From: Apostichopus japonicus
Lineage: Eukaryota; Echinodermata; Holothuroidea; Aspidochirotida; Stichopodidae
Assembly: GCF_037975245.1 (NCBI RefSeq)
Contig: NC_092569.1
Span: forward strand, 33,627,668 to 33,691,667
Direction of reading: 5' to 3'
Length of the DNA stretch: 64,000 bases
The notes beneath the pieces were generated by a model. That model saw nothing but the letters and a program-made list of their open reading frames with translations, was not told the DNA's origin and did no database searches. This document shows, one piece after another, positions 1 to 12,529 of this stretch. The position numbers were made by a program, and so were the translations under genes. Position 1 is the first letter of the stretch. Each line of letters begins with the position of its first letter.

Positions 1-469
1 CACATTCTAAAAATATGTGTTTCTTCAAGTTACATTTTCTATTAATTCTCCAAAATCAGTTCTGAAAAGTTTTAGTTTCAGTTCAAAGTTGTTACTAGTA
101 AAAGTTATTACTAGAAAAATTCAGTAGAAAATTCCAGTGGATTTCTGCTTTCCAATCTTTGGCTACCAGCGTTGATATTGTAAATAGCCAGTCAACTTTA
201 CTTGAACTGAAAGTATTTTAGAATACTCTCAGTTGTTGCTGTTTTTATTAACCTTTTCTCTTTTTCAGTGATTGCTGTTACTTTCTGAAGTGCCTCTTCC
301 AGAAAAGTGTGTCCTAAGTCATTTGTAGTTGTTTTCTGGTACCTCTACTACAATACTTTAAGGAAAGTGTTAACAGTTGTATTTCATGTTATGTATGTTT
401 TTCACTGAATGTTTGTATTCACTCTTAAGGTTGTTTAGTAATAATTTCAATCATAGTTTTAGCAGGGGA
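1..469. other. AT-rich stretch with no recognised feature
   Basis: Both strands were read. No exon, RNA gene or clear repeat was recognised. Confidence 0.5.
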
Positions 470-900
470 GTGTGAGGGAATCTGTGCGTTCCATGGCAAG
501 TAGCCATGAGTCATTTCCGGCTCGAACAAAGGGTCCTTGTGTGTTACCCAATATAGCCAGCTGGGAATAGCTCAGTTAGCGTGCACACTATATATTTCAA
601 GACGAATCAACAAGCACGAATAGTTTATCGAGAGTTTTAGTTCTAAGTAATAAACGAGCATGTGATGCACTTGGACAATCACATTGTTGACACTTGGATG
701 TAAATATATCTTTCTTTAACTTGTTAAGTTCTTGTAGCACTGGAGTTATTCAGTGATCGTATATTTTACTTAATATTATCGACCATTTTCGTATCGGTAA
801 GGCTTGGCTAGGGTACGCTATCCTACTGTACAGATTATGCCGGTATAGGGAAGCCCTATTCTAACGTTATGTTGAGTAGACATACTGTGGGTTACATATA
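470..900 (+). repeat. possible solo LTR
   Basis: The stretch begins TGTGAGGGAATC, is less AT-rich than its surroundings, has a TATA-like run near 588 and an AATAAA signal at 649-654. This resembles the layout of a retrotransposon LTR. No matching second LTR, primer-binding site or target-site duplication was found, and the right end is uncertain. This is a pattern-based guess only. Confidence 0.25.
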
Positions 901-1499
901 CTTATATTTCACTTGTTTTATTGAAGATGTATCTTTATAAATAATCTACAGGTATTACTTAAGGGTCGATTTCATATTCATATTTTAAAGGAATGTATTA
1001 TAGAGATTATAGAGATAATTCTAGGAGCCAGTTACGTAAGAGACTCACATACACGAGGTTGAGATTATGTTCTGGGAGAGCGCCCTCTGTTTTCAATGGT
1101 TTGTATTAATTTCGCCATGCACTATCCGAGTTAGTATTGTTTTACTAAAATGTTATAACTTAAAGCAGTATATATGTTTGGTAGTTAAGCCGTATATGGA
1201 CAATACCCTTTTGTTTAGTATTGAGTTGTTGTTATTGACAGACGTATCAGGGACTTTATAGTCGCAGCTACTTCTACTATGTATTGTTATACGTTGGATT
1301 AATACCACTGCTAGTTAAGTTAAAGATGTCATAACGATGTCCGTGCATGTACACCTTTTTGGCCTTGGTTTTAGGTGACGTTAATATTTTACCTCTAGAG
1401 TGCATATATACCGTATAGTCATTTTTCCTATTTTTCACTTTTACTTACTTCTTCTCTTTGCAGTGTGTCAGGGGGTTTCTCTTGAGTCTTACCCACTGC
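901..1499. other. unassigned AT-rich DNA
   Basis: Only short chance reading frames are present, with no homology to a recognised family and no match noticed elsewhere in the window. Confidence 0.4.
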
Positions 1500-4290
1500 C
1501 CTCTTGATTTTACCAATTATATCTAATTTCATGTTTAAATACATGGTGCCACCAGACCATTGGTGAAACACAAAATCCGTTGTTATTTCTGTCTACTACA
1601 TCCTCACACATATTCGACTTAATATATGTTAATTCGTAAACATATGTGATAACCTTTAGAAAATGAAAATATAGTAATTTAATCCAGTATTGGTCAAAAT
1701 ACTGATAATTTGACATTTATTGTGTGAGATGTAAAGAACAATTATTATCCTTTTCTTGTGGTTGAATCGCGAGTTCTTAATATCTAACTAACAATTCGAG
1801 ATATAGAAGCTTCTTGGTAAACAAAGCACATATTTATCCTGTAATAATAATGACACTTACATTATATATAGATGTCGATATGTGACACACTAGATTGCAT
1901 TACATAGATTATGGATCTTAAATGTGACCGACTGATATATAACGTAGTGTAATTGGACATCTGTACGTATGAGGGTCCCTCCTTGGGTAACGAATTCACG
2001 TTCATTACTTATGTCACTCTCTCAGAAGGTCAGCAAGTATCTCCTTTATTTCGTGCACCCATTTTTCTGTTTCATTTTGGATCAATGGCGAACTTCGAAG
2101 CAAATGTATTTTCGACTTGGCCGTGTTGCTGCTTTTTAAGTCTCTAAAATATTAATAAAATGAAATTAATTTCTTCAAAGTAAAATTGAATTCATTTATT
2201 TTAATTGTATACCTTTTTCACTGATTTACAATTTGGAATTCAGTATTTCATTAACTTCAGATTAAAAACTTACCCTTTTTTCTACACATAAAATATAACA
2301 ACGGTCTACCTGCGCTGACTTACCTCGAGTATTTGTAGAAATATTACGATTCGTGAGCTATCCGCTCTATTCAAATCTAACTTTTTTGAAACTTAGATAT
2401 TTTTGGGGGGATGTTTTGCATTATCGAGCATTATTCTGCACACAATTATCTCTCTGTATTACTTCATTGCATTTATTATCTTGTCGTTATATTTTCTTAT
2501 GTGGCCCAAATATTCGTACTGTCCATTCTGTATCATTGTTGATACACAATTATGAATTACATCGATGATTTTTTTGAGAATCAAACAAACACGTAAATGG
2601 AAAATCTACAACATAATTTAACTACGTAGTACATCTACCTTTTACATGTCTTTTTAGAGACCAAACTACTTAAAATCAACACGAATCCCTTGGATTAGAA
2701 CTTAAAACATACTCAAAACACATACATAATGAAATGTCTTAATGTATACCTTAAATATAACTCAAATACACACAATTCTGTTTTTAATACAACAAGTTTC
2801 TCGTCCATCTTGAGTGAAAGCCTAAACGGTCTGTAACGAGAGCATAAGGGTTTCCAAACCCTACATATGATGAAGTATCCATTGACCTATGCTAAGAAAA
2901 ATAACGTTATGATAACTTGTGAAATAATGATATGTTTATCAAGAAAATATAGCATGAAGTGTAAAATCCGAACGTATAAAACAACTTACAATTTCAACAA
3001 CGAAGTTATTTCTTCACAATGTTAATTTGTTTCGTCAAGTCATAAAACTATTCATATTTTCCGAATACAACATTTATCTCTCCGTCAAAATGAACGCCCA
3101 ACTATTATGATAAAATGGCAAAGTTCAGCCATTCTTTTAAAAAAAAAACATATATACATCGGGAAATGATAATTAAACTTTGAATAAGTTTAATATCTAA
3201 ATTGCTGTTTTTAAAATGTTATACTGATATGATCAATCTGTTGGATTTAGTATTCCGCAAAAAAAAAAAATTCTTATACACAGAAGTTTAATATGTCAAA
3301 ATTAAAGTATTCACAGGTTTTTCGTGTACATAAATATAGCAGCTTTACGCAAATTAACTATTTTTTTATTTTTATAAACGAGCTAACAAAACCTCAGTAT
3401 TGTAACAGTTCATTAAAAGCAATCAAAACACTTTAAAATTGGCTTTTCACGAAATTTTTAATATGTTTAGTAATACAATTTATAACTGACGACAACTTGG
3501 ATATTTGCTCGCTGGGCAGGTATATGTAAATCATTACACAATTAACGCACTAATGTAACACACTCTTCAATACAGGCAAGTACGTACGAATATATATATT
3601 GATCAGTTCATCATTAAAATACACATGAGGAAATAGAATGTATCTTAAAATGATCAACAATTATTTTTTTGTCAAACATCTCCAAAACACCTTATATTGA
3701 TTGAGGTAATTTGGCAACCAATATTTAAAAGCCAAGTATCACCGTTTTGTAGTAGCATTATAATGAAATATCGTCTCCATTAGTGTACAAAAAGTTTATC
3801 TTAATAATTCTGTAGTTCACATTGAAACTTTTTTTTCATGACCAAGCAATGTCAATCTTAATATTCCTTCTTAAAATTAAGAGCAATTGTGAGATAACAA
3901 ACAAACAACGTTGAAAGAGTGGAGAGATTATAACAAATGCCCTAATGTCTATATTTTCACTGACAGCAACCCATCCGCTCTTTTCAGCACCTACACCAGT
4001 GACAATATGACTCGGATATTTCTGAAATACCATAGCTTTGTGTTCAGTTATGGATGCCAATTACTACAACGAGAAGAAAATGATATTTGAAATAATCTAC
4101 GGTTGCTTTTCCCTTAATATGTCCAGGCAATGTCCAATAACCTAGAACAACTATAATAAATGATGAAAGAGATAAATAAAACTGACGTATTATCCTTATC
4201 CATATCGTCAGATAATTGCTGGCTTATTGACAGAATTGTTATCTTTCACAAATATTTTTGGTGATGTTTATACATGTATAATGCTTCGGT
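1500..4290 (+). pseudogene. relic third copy of the FReD/TIL gene (5' part fused to 3' flank)
   Basis: From about 1,600 to 3,880 this matches the 5' flank, exon 1 and first part of intron 1 of the full units (compare 11,295-13,200 and 44,700-46,890). From about 3,930 to 4,290 it instead matches sequence lying 3' of unit 2 (58,770-59,190), for example around the shared CATAGCTTTGTGTTCA. Everything between, exons 2-9 included, is absent. The simplest inference is one large internal deletion after duplication. Only one of the two intron-1 repeat units is seen here. No product is expected. Confidence 0.75.
2085..2138 (+). pseudogene. broken signal-peptide exon of the relic copy
   Basis: This aligns with exon 1 of the intact gene (45,054-45,125). 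One base is missing after ATGGC, which shifts the frame. The last part of the exon together with its GTAAGT splice donor has been deleted, so the sequence runs straight into intron sequence (TCTCTAAAATATTAATAAAA). It can neither encode the signal peptide nor splice. Confidence 0.8.
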
Positions 4291-5730
4291 AGTAATTCTA
4301 CTTCAAATCGGCTGAAATATAAAGAGAGACTGTGGATGCAACGCCTTCGCACCATTCAACTTCATGGGCCAACAATTTTTAAGAGTTATACGTCGACGCT
4401 GAACAGCTACCATGGAAACCGTTACTCCCTAATTTTACGTGTGATCGCTACGTCATTGCCTGTCTTCTGGATTAAATAGTATGTTAAGTGACAAAGGCAA
4501 TCAGATCAGTCGTAGTAACCCGTTGTATGCCTTTGATATGACACCTGACATGACTAGCGGAGGCGACTTTAATCTCCGAAAAAGGGTAATGTGCGTCTTG
4601 AAATGAAATTTAAGCACGCCCTGACCAGAAGCGTGAGTGTGTTTTTATACGCTGTATATGACGCTGAGGTAGTAGTGGTTACACTCGCAACGTATTCATA
4701 GATAATTAAACCTCTTTCCTGGAACCGTTATTAATACAAAACAATTAAATAAAAGGAGAACCGGGAAGTAATCGGGTGGCAATTATTGTTAGAGTAGAGC
4801 GAATATCATTGTATTTTACTCCTTTTGACGTCTTATTTCTGGCATTTCAAATTGCCAGAATCATTTTAATAAGACTTGTGCGTGGTAATCAGGATTGAAG
4901 TATTCGTAAGCTAAAATGACGGTAGCTCTCATGAGACAATTGCCTATATTGTCCTTTCATAGTCGAGACATTTTTTCTTTATTGTTAAGGTGGTATTTGA
5001 AAAAAATGATTCATTTCTCTCAATAAATCCGGAGTTACGACTATACGCCCGAGAGGATTGTGCATTGCTATGGGGAATACCAGCCAGCTGTTATGAAGCT
5101 TTTATGTAGCCCTCTATAAAAATCCTTTTGTTGAGGGTCTTCCGTCGGAATTGGAGACAAACCTTGACCCATCTTACAAAAAGTTGATGATTTTATTCCA
5201 TATCATGACGTCACATGTGAACGATCAACGCATAAATGATTGGTTTTCCAAAATAAACTCATCATAGAAATATAATGTTAATAGAAAGATGATCGTATGA
5301 TATATTTCCATGAGATATATCACATTTTTTTCATAACTGGCAAAGGAAACTAGAAACTAGTCTTACTTAAATGCCCTAGAGACAAAACCCAGGTTTCACA
5401 TTTGGCAAAACAGATGTATCCAGAGGAAGTCAAATTTATGCAGGACGCGTTTGCAGATGCTACCAAGGAACCATACGGATACCTATGCGTCGACCTAAGC
5501 CTTATACGGCCACAGATTTTCGTCTTCGTACAAACACTTTCCACATGAGACCCATTATGCTTACGTACACAAGTGATCGAAGCAAAACAAAATATGATAA
5601 AACATAGACGCATAGTTCTAAAACTTCATTGTGAACTGAAGCGCCACCACAGCACCAGCATCACGTCACTTTATGCCCGTGAAATGATTTTTTTTATCAA
5701 AATGCAATTTGGTCTACTATGCGCAAATTC
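4291..5730. other. unassigned AT-rich DNA
   Basis: No exon or recognised repeat was seen. A 264-nt minus-strand frame at 5,350-5,613 has no recognisable motif and is regarded as chance. Confidence 0.4.
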
Positions 5731-5839
5731 TTATTTTAATTATTAATTGTATTTCAATAATACACAACTCTCACAACATGAGGAATTATTATTTATGTCA
5801 TACATAGACAAACGTACCAAGTTGCTTATATTTTGCGCT

Positions 5840-6220
5840 TTTTCATGTATAAAGTCAGAGTATTTTGTGCTATTAAGTCTAACAATTAAGTATATGAAAA
5901 ATATGTTTAATAGTCCTATCAACGGAAAAAGCTATGAAGCTGTGAATTGAATCAATATGATTAGTTACACCAACATCCTATCATATATTTTATTTAAATA
6001 GGCCTATGTGACTTTACGCTTTAACACTAACTCGAAAATTCTATGGACGAGTATTGAATCGCTTTATTAAGTACCATACTTACTGATTAACCTGTATTGG
6101 GTAAACCAACACTGGTGACAAAATATGAGACCTGTCTGTAGCTTAACGAAACAGCTATTTACTAAACTTACCACGATTAATTATCGATTAAAACTACCAC
6201 TCTCAAAACCACGTACAAAA
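5840..6220. repeat. direct repeat, first copy (partner at 7,140-7,495)
   Basis: Shared landmarks in the same order in both copies include AGCTATGAAGCTG, GTGATTAGTTACA-like sequence, ACACTGGTGACAAA and AGCTTAACGAAACAGCTA. The copies are about 1.3 kb apart and clearly diverged, so this is an old local duplication. No coding content was recognised. Confidence 0.7.
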
Positions 6221-7139
6221 TAATGTGGTTATCCGGAAAATTTTAACAACAAATACAGCGTTCCGACTATGTAATCGAATTTTATAAATGATTAAATATA
6301 AAATAAAGGATATTGCTAACATATAGGAGAAAATATATGTTTGAATAATCTTCTTTTTTTTCCCACTATATTTATTTACAATACCGTAACACACACATCC
6401 AGACAGTAATTATGGTAATGAAATCATTTTAAACAACAGTCATATATTGGTTAATAATAAAGTAATTTTCCAGTATAATCTTTTAAATCACAGAACAATT
6501 TATGTGAAAGATTTCATTAAAAATGATGGCTCGGTAATTCCATATAACACGTTTCAAGCGAAAACAATATTAGAAATTTTCCTTTTACTTCGTACTTTGG
6601 GAGTATTCACGCCATTCCTAGTTATTGGAGGGGGTACCATGATTCTGTTTTGCTCCCAATGAGTGAAAATAACTTTAATATGTGCATGCGCACACATACA
6701 ATAACCAAAAATGTTTATAATAAGCTAATTACCGGTCTCTGCACGCCCCCGTCGTCGATTATGAAGTGGCAAGCTATGAATTTTCCAGTGAAAATAGTTT
6801 GTTAACAGTCATATCATTACAACAAAAAACATGCAGGTACACATCAATTTAGTGTAAGGTACAACAGAAAAACATCGTATGTGTCTTAAACGATGACTTA
6901 AGGTAGCTCTTTCGTCTTGATAATTATAGTCCAAGAAAAACAAAATGAGTGCTGAATATGTTTTAATAGCTATTGCGGTTCTCAAGACGTTCATCAATAA
7001 AATTTGCTAAATCTCTGGAACGATCCTTACAAGTACAATTGCTGATGACATTGGCTCCACGGGGCAGGCCTAAAAGTCCATGTAAATCCATTGGTTTAAC
7101 AATCTAATAACTCAACCAAGTGATTTCGCTTTAACTTCG

Positions 7140-7495
7140 TGTATGGCGTCAGAGATTTCTGTGCTACTAATTAAGTATATTGAAGATATCTGTAATAGGC
7201 TCATCAACAAAACAAGCTATGAAGCTGAGGGCTGAATCAATGTGATTAGTTACATCACCACCATATCATACTTTTTATTCAATATGTGACTCCGCTCTTG
7301 CTTTAATACTTACACAACAAGTATCTGGACGATTGCTTTATAAAGTACTTACTTAGCCTTCATGGGTTACAAAACACTGGTGACAAACAATGAGAATAGT
7401 CTGCAGCTGCAGCTTAACGAAACAGCTACCTACTATACTGACCACGATGACCTCGTATTAGCGATTAAAAGTACAACTCTCAAGAACACCTGTGA
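7140..7495. repeat. direct repeat, second copy (partner at 5,840-6,220)
   Basis: Diverged second copy of the 5.8-6.2 kb segment in the same orientation, ending near AAAACTACCACTCTCAA-like sequence. No coding content was recognised. Confidence 0.7.
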
Positions 7496-8087
7496 ATAAC
7501 TCCAGTTTACTTAAAGTAAGGTCCGGGGGTAACTGGCGCTTTAATAACAAAATCTTATACAGCTCAGCTTGGTCATGGGAAACAAATGACTAAAATTGTT
7601 ATCGCCGGTTTTTCTTATGAATTAACGCCTAAACTGTACTTAATATGTCTGAACTAGTGAGCCAATCTGTAATATAAAATGCGTCTAACGAATTAAATTA
7701 TAAACAATAAAGAGTACTGGATATTTCTAAATAGAGAGTTAATGAGGAAGTTATTCGACACAATGATTGTCGTTGAGACCGCCTACTGCCTTGTTGTAAT
7801 ATTACAATTAGAGAAACTATAGACATATTTTGGTATCATTTTGAACAAATCCCCATGTACAATACACCCATCATTAGATATCATTCAGTTTAAATACGGC
7901 ATCTGTGTGGGTACAACCATTTGGTTGCTCCTTACTACCAGTTAACATTTTAATCCAGTGTCAAACATTTTGTCTGACACAGTAAAATTTAATGTGATCT
8001 CTTCTAGTTGGCTTATATAATACTTCACTATGATCCTCTGTGACCACATTCCGAATACAATCCTGTAATCACAACTAGGTGATTTAC

Positions 8088-10030
8088 GTCTACTCGGTCA
8101 TATGAGCATAAAGACAGAGAAACAGGCAGAGGCGTAGGTGTAGCACTGTACTTTAACGATACGTACACTATTCCATATGTAAATATTGATTTAATTTGTA
8201 CAAAATGTGAACATCTTTTGCTGCAGGTTAAATCAGGTAACATGGGGCGTGATCAATACTTTAATGAAGACAAAAAGTAATACATCAAATATTTGTCACA
8301 TTATGACCGATGCGGGGAAAACTAGTGACTCCCAAGTCATTGCTAAAGCTTTTAATAATTATTTCATAAATGTTGGTCCAGCATTGGCCAGAAAAATAAG
8401 TAAAACTAACAATCCTAACTATTCGATGGTCCTCACTCCCACTGACCCTGATGAGGTTTGAAAGAAAATTATTTCAATGCCAAGTGGGAATAGCCCGGGC
8501 ATTGACCAGATTTCATACGATGTTTTAAAAGCAAGTGCTTATGCTATTGCAGGTGTTGTTGCCCATAATTTTAATGTTTCTATAGAAACTGGTGTTTTTC
8601 CTGAAAAGCTAAAAATTGCCAAGGTGTTTCCAATATTAAAAGCAGGCGATCCGAGCTTAGTAAATAATTACAGGCCTATATTTGTACTTCCTGTTCTTTC
8701 TAAAGTATTGGAAAGATTAATGCATAACATAATTTCACATTTCCGTAGTAAATTCGACATTCTATGTAATAATCACTATGGCTTCCGTAAGAAACACTCT
8801 ACATTTATGACCCTTGCGAATGCTGTTAATAAGGTTACATATGCCCTTGATAATAAAATGTATTCTATTGGTATATTTTTAGACTTGTCGAGGTTTTTGA
8901 CACTGTAGATCATTGTGTATTATTACATAAATTGCACACGTTTGGCCTAAAACGCAGATTTACAACTGGATCTCTAGTTATTTAAAAACTCGCACTCAGT
9001 ATGTGAACATTAACTCCACAAGTTCTAGTCTACAAACAGTAATTCATGGTGTCCCCATGGATCTATACTTCTTCCCCTGTTCTTCATTATCTATATGAAT
9101 GAAATCAGTGCTTCTTCTGACAAATTAAATTGTACAATGTTTGCTGATGATACTACTATTCTCTATGATCATAAAGACCTATCAATAGAGGCAATAGTAT
9201 TAACAGGAGAGTGACATGTACCAAATGTTTAGAAGTTACTATTCAAGAGAATCTATATTGGACATGACATATCAATAATTTATGTAACAAAGTAGCAATA
9301 TCTGTACCGTATTATTAATACATTTAAAGATGTACTTGATTATAAAGTTCTATTCTTGTATAATGCACTGATCGTGTCGGTTATTTCTTATGCTAATATT
9401 GTATGGGGTTCGGGTAACATTTATACTAATACAAATGTACATAAACTTCGGAAAAGGGGTTGTATGTATTATGTGCAATGCATGTTTTATTAACCATACG
9501 CAAGCCCTGTTTTAAAAACTAGATGTAATGACCATCAATGGTGTATTCCTGTATCGCCTTGTAAATAGTCTTCTACCTGATACAATAAGTAGCTGCATAC
9601 AAAATAATTTTGAAATTCATAACGATGATACAAACAGTGCTGCTTTTATTCGTAACATCATCTATTTGACTAGTATTAGTCTCTGGAATTCATTGCATTA
9701 CAGTAAATATCTTTAAGAAGAATCTTAAACTCCACCTTACTCAAGCATGATTACTCATGTGTGTAATACTTAGTCTACTCGTCTCTTTTAACCTTGATTT
9801 GTTGCTTATTCCCTCCCTTACCTAATAAGGTTTTTTTTTTGTTTTTCTTCTAGCATGGTGGCCAGACTTTGTATGAGCTCTCCTTAGAATTTTCTTTCTA
9901 GTCTCCGTTTATCTCAGTGTACACGTATTGTTTATTTTGTAATCCTTGATTTGTTCTTATATTTATTTCATATACTGATATATATTATTTTGTATATGGT
10001 TTGCAATGTGATAATAAATAAATGATTGAT
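8088..10030 (+). mobile_element. degraded non-LTR (LINE) retrotransposon, Jockey/CR1-like
   Basis: The plus strand carries the remains of an ORF2-type polyprotein. An apurinic-endonuclease fragment (GRGVGVALYFND) lies at about 8,088-8,238, followed by a pre-RT linker (NNYFINVGPALARK) to 8,458. The reverse transcriptase from 8,477 has NYRPI, LSKVLERL, HYGFRKKHS, IFLDLS, a GVP(Q/M) remnant and the catalytic FADD at 9,140-9,151, then a C-terminal VISYANIVWGSG block near 9,390. It is dead: there is an in-frame TGA at 8,459-8,461, a frameshift near 8,895, further shifts near 9,055 and beyond, and most of the endonuclease is missing. The 3' end is an ATAATAAATAAATGATTGA-type tail near 10,020. Clade assignment within the Jockey/CR1 group is inferred from motifs only. 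Confidence 0.88.
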
Positions 10031-10527
10031 AAATGCTTTAACCCAAGAAGTACGATCTCCGATTTCTCGGCAAAGATAATAACGTCTAACAATATGCCTT
10101 TGTCTCATTGTAGTAAAGAATCGAGCCACAATTCGTCAATAAGTCAAGATGTATTTCCTTGTGATGTCATCATATCGAACACGTGGAACATTGCTACTTG
10201 GCTCATTCACGTGATTTCATATGGTTTATATGTCAACCAGATTTCGTTAGTGTCGTAAGTTGCCAGCCACGTTGTTTATCATATAGTAGCTTGTACATAC
10301 CAGCAAGGAAAATAGAAGGCATTACCTTGTAAATGTTTGTGTCAAGTTAAAGCAGTTAAAGTATCTTTCATAACACATAACATGGTGTCCGTCAAGTTGC
10401 GCATGGAATAGGTAGTTCCTGGTTATAATCATTTTCAGTGAATTGTATGATTTCAACAGTTTACTGCATGAGTGATATTGTAACAAATAATATACTAATA
10501 ATATGTGGAAACCAGCTGATACTCATA

Positions 10528-10667
10528 ACTAGCACAGTAAGTACTGGTGCCACCTGTAACACATGTTACCGTGTTACGAACACAAAGTAAAGATTAATGA
10601 TGCACGGTTGTGGGACATGAACAGTAGTAACATGTGTTACACGTGGCACTAGTAGTAACTGTACTAG
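10528..10667. repeat. 140-bp foldback (TIR) element, unit 1
   Basis: Both ends carry inverted repeats of about 40 bp built on CTAGCACAGTAAGTACTGG and TGTAACACATGTTA, so the element can fold into a long hairpin. It is MITE-like in size and shape. The same element occupies the matching place in unit 2 (44,498-44,637), so it was there before the duplication. No target-site duplication could be fixed. It lies about 1.1 kb upstream of the start codon. Confidence 0.75.
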
Positions 10668-11769
10668 ATATGTGTTTGAAGTTAAGTAGGTACTGTACCG
10701 TTTGATTCCAGTTCACAACTCTCTTTAAACTACGCCAATTCGTCATTCCGAGAACGGAGAGCTGCAATGTTCCGGTATACCCATAGGCTTACTGATAGCA
10801 TAAAACGACTAGATACGACTTTATTTTCTAATCGAATGGTAAAGAACTCGCACCCAATGGTTGGCACAGCAACTACTGTTATGTCCCACAACCGGGTATC
10901 AATAATTATCAGTAATTACTACTTTATGTTTAAAACATTTGTTACAGGACATGAATAGTAGTTACTATACGAGCCACTAATATCGGGTGGAAAAACAATA
11001 TGATTGTTGTTGTTTTAATCAAATTATCGAAAAATTTTAACACCCCAGTAAATAAAAACAAAACCATATCTTTAAATAGAAATACTATATTCCTTGATAG
11101 GCCAGCAGAAATTACTTTCCATGTGATTCGTCTAATATCCGAAAGGTGCTGCTTGATATTGATACGTCACGATTCCGAGTGATTTGGTGTTAAAGTATGT
11201 TAATACGTTGAGAGCGTATTTTGCATGCATGATGTCCCATATCAGTTAACGACGAACAAACACGGTTCTTAGTGCTTATCATTTGCAGTTCCATATTCGA
11301 CTTAATATATGTTAATTCGTAAACATATGTGGTAAGCTTTAGATAATGAAAATATAGTAATGTAATCCAGTAATGGTCAAAATATTGATAAATTGACATT
11401 TATTTTGTGATATGTAAACAACCATTCTTATCCTTTTCTTATGGTTGAATCGCGAGTTCTTAAAATCTAACTAATAATTCGAGATATAGGAGCTTCTAAG
11501 TAAACAAAGTACATATTTATCCTGTAATAATAATGACACTTACATTATATACAGATGTCGATATGTGACACACTAGATTGCATTTAACATGTTTTGGATC
11601 TTAAATGTGACCGACTGATAAATAACGTGGTGTAATTGGACATCCGTACGTATGAAGGTCCCTCCTTGGGTTACGAATTCACGTACATTACTTATGTCAC
11701 TCTCTCAGAAGGTCAGCAAGTATCTCCTTTATTTCGTGCACCCATTTTTCTCTGTTTCATTTTGGATCA
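10668..11769. other. 5' flank of FReD/TIL gene copy 1
   Basis: No exon was recognised. Near 10,855-10,980 is a diverged fragment related to the 140-bp foldback family, in the opposite orientation (it contains GTTATGTCCCACAACC). The part from about 11,295 on is shared with the relic copy near 1,600. The stretch 10,735-11,416 is absent from unit 2. The last 350 bp are conserved in all three copies and probably include the promoter and 5' UTR, but no convincing TATA box was pinned down. Confidence 0.5.
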
Positions 11770-11841
11770 ATGGCAGAACCTCGAAGCAAATGTATTTTCG
11801 TCTTTGCGGTGTTGCTGTTTTTAAACTCAAATGGTTTTCGG
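11770..11841 (+). CDS. exon 1, signal peptide (copy 1)
   Basis: Encodes 24 residues: Met, a basic stretch (PRSK), then a hydrophobic core (CIFVFAVLLFL) ending at the GTAAGT donor in phase 0. This is a classical secretory signal. The same ATG is used in copy 2, and the relic copy keeps a damaged version. Confidence 0.85.
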
Positions 11842-12529
11842 GTAAGTCTCTAAAACATTAATAAAATGAAATTAATTTCTTCAAAGTAAAATTGGATTAA
11901 TTTGTGTTACTTGTATACTTTTTTCACTGATTTACAATTTGGAACTCAGTATTTCATTACCTTCAGATTAAAAACTTACTTTTTTTCTACATATAAAATA
12001 TAACAACGGTCTACCTGCGCTGACTTACCTCGAGTATTTGTAGAAATATTACGACTGGTGAGCTTTCCGCTCTATTCAAATCTAACTTTTTTGAAACTAA
12101 GATCCTTTTTTTGAGGAATGTTTTGCATTATCGAGCATTATTCTGCACACAATTATCTCTCTGTATTACATCATTGCATTTATTATCTTGGCCTTATATT
12201 TTCTTATGTGGCCCAAGTATTCGTACTGTCCATTCTGTATCATTGTTGATACACAATAATGAATTACATCATTGATTTTTTTGAGAACCAAACAAACACG
12301 TAAATGGAAAATCTACAACATTATTTAACTACAAAGTACATCTACCCTTTACATGTCTTTTTTAGAGACCAAACTACTTAAAATTAACACGAATCCCTTG
12401 GATTAGAACTTTGAAACATACAAAAAACATACATAATGAAATGTCTTAATGTATAACTTAAATATATCTCAAATTCGCACAATTCTGTTTTTAATACAAC
12501 AAGTTTCTCGTCCATCTTGAGTGAAAGAC

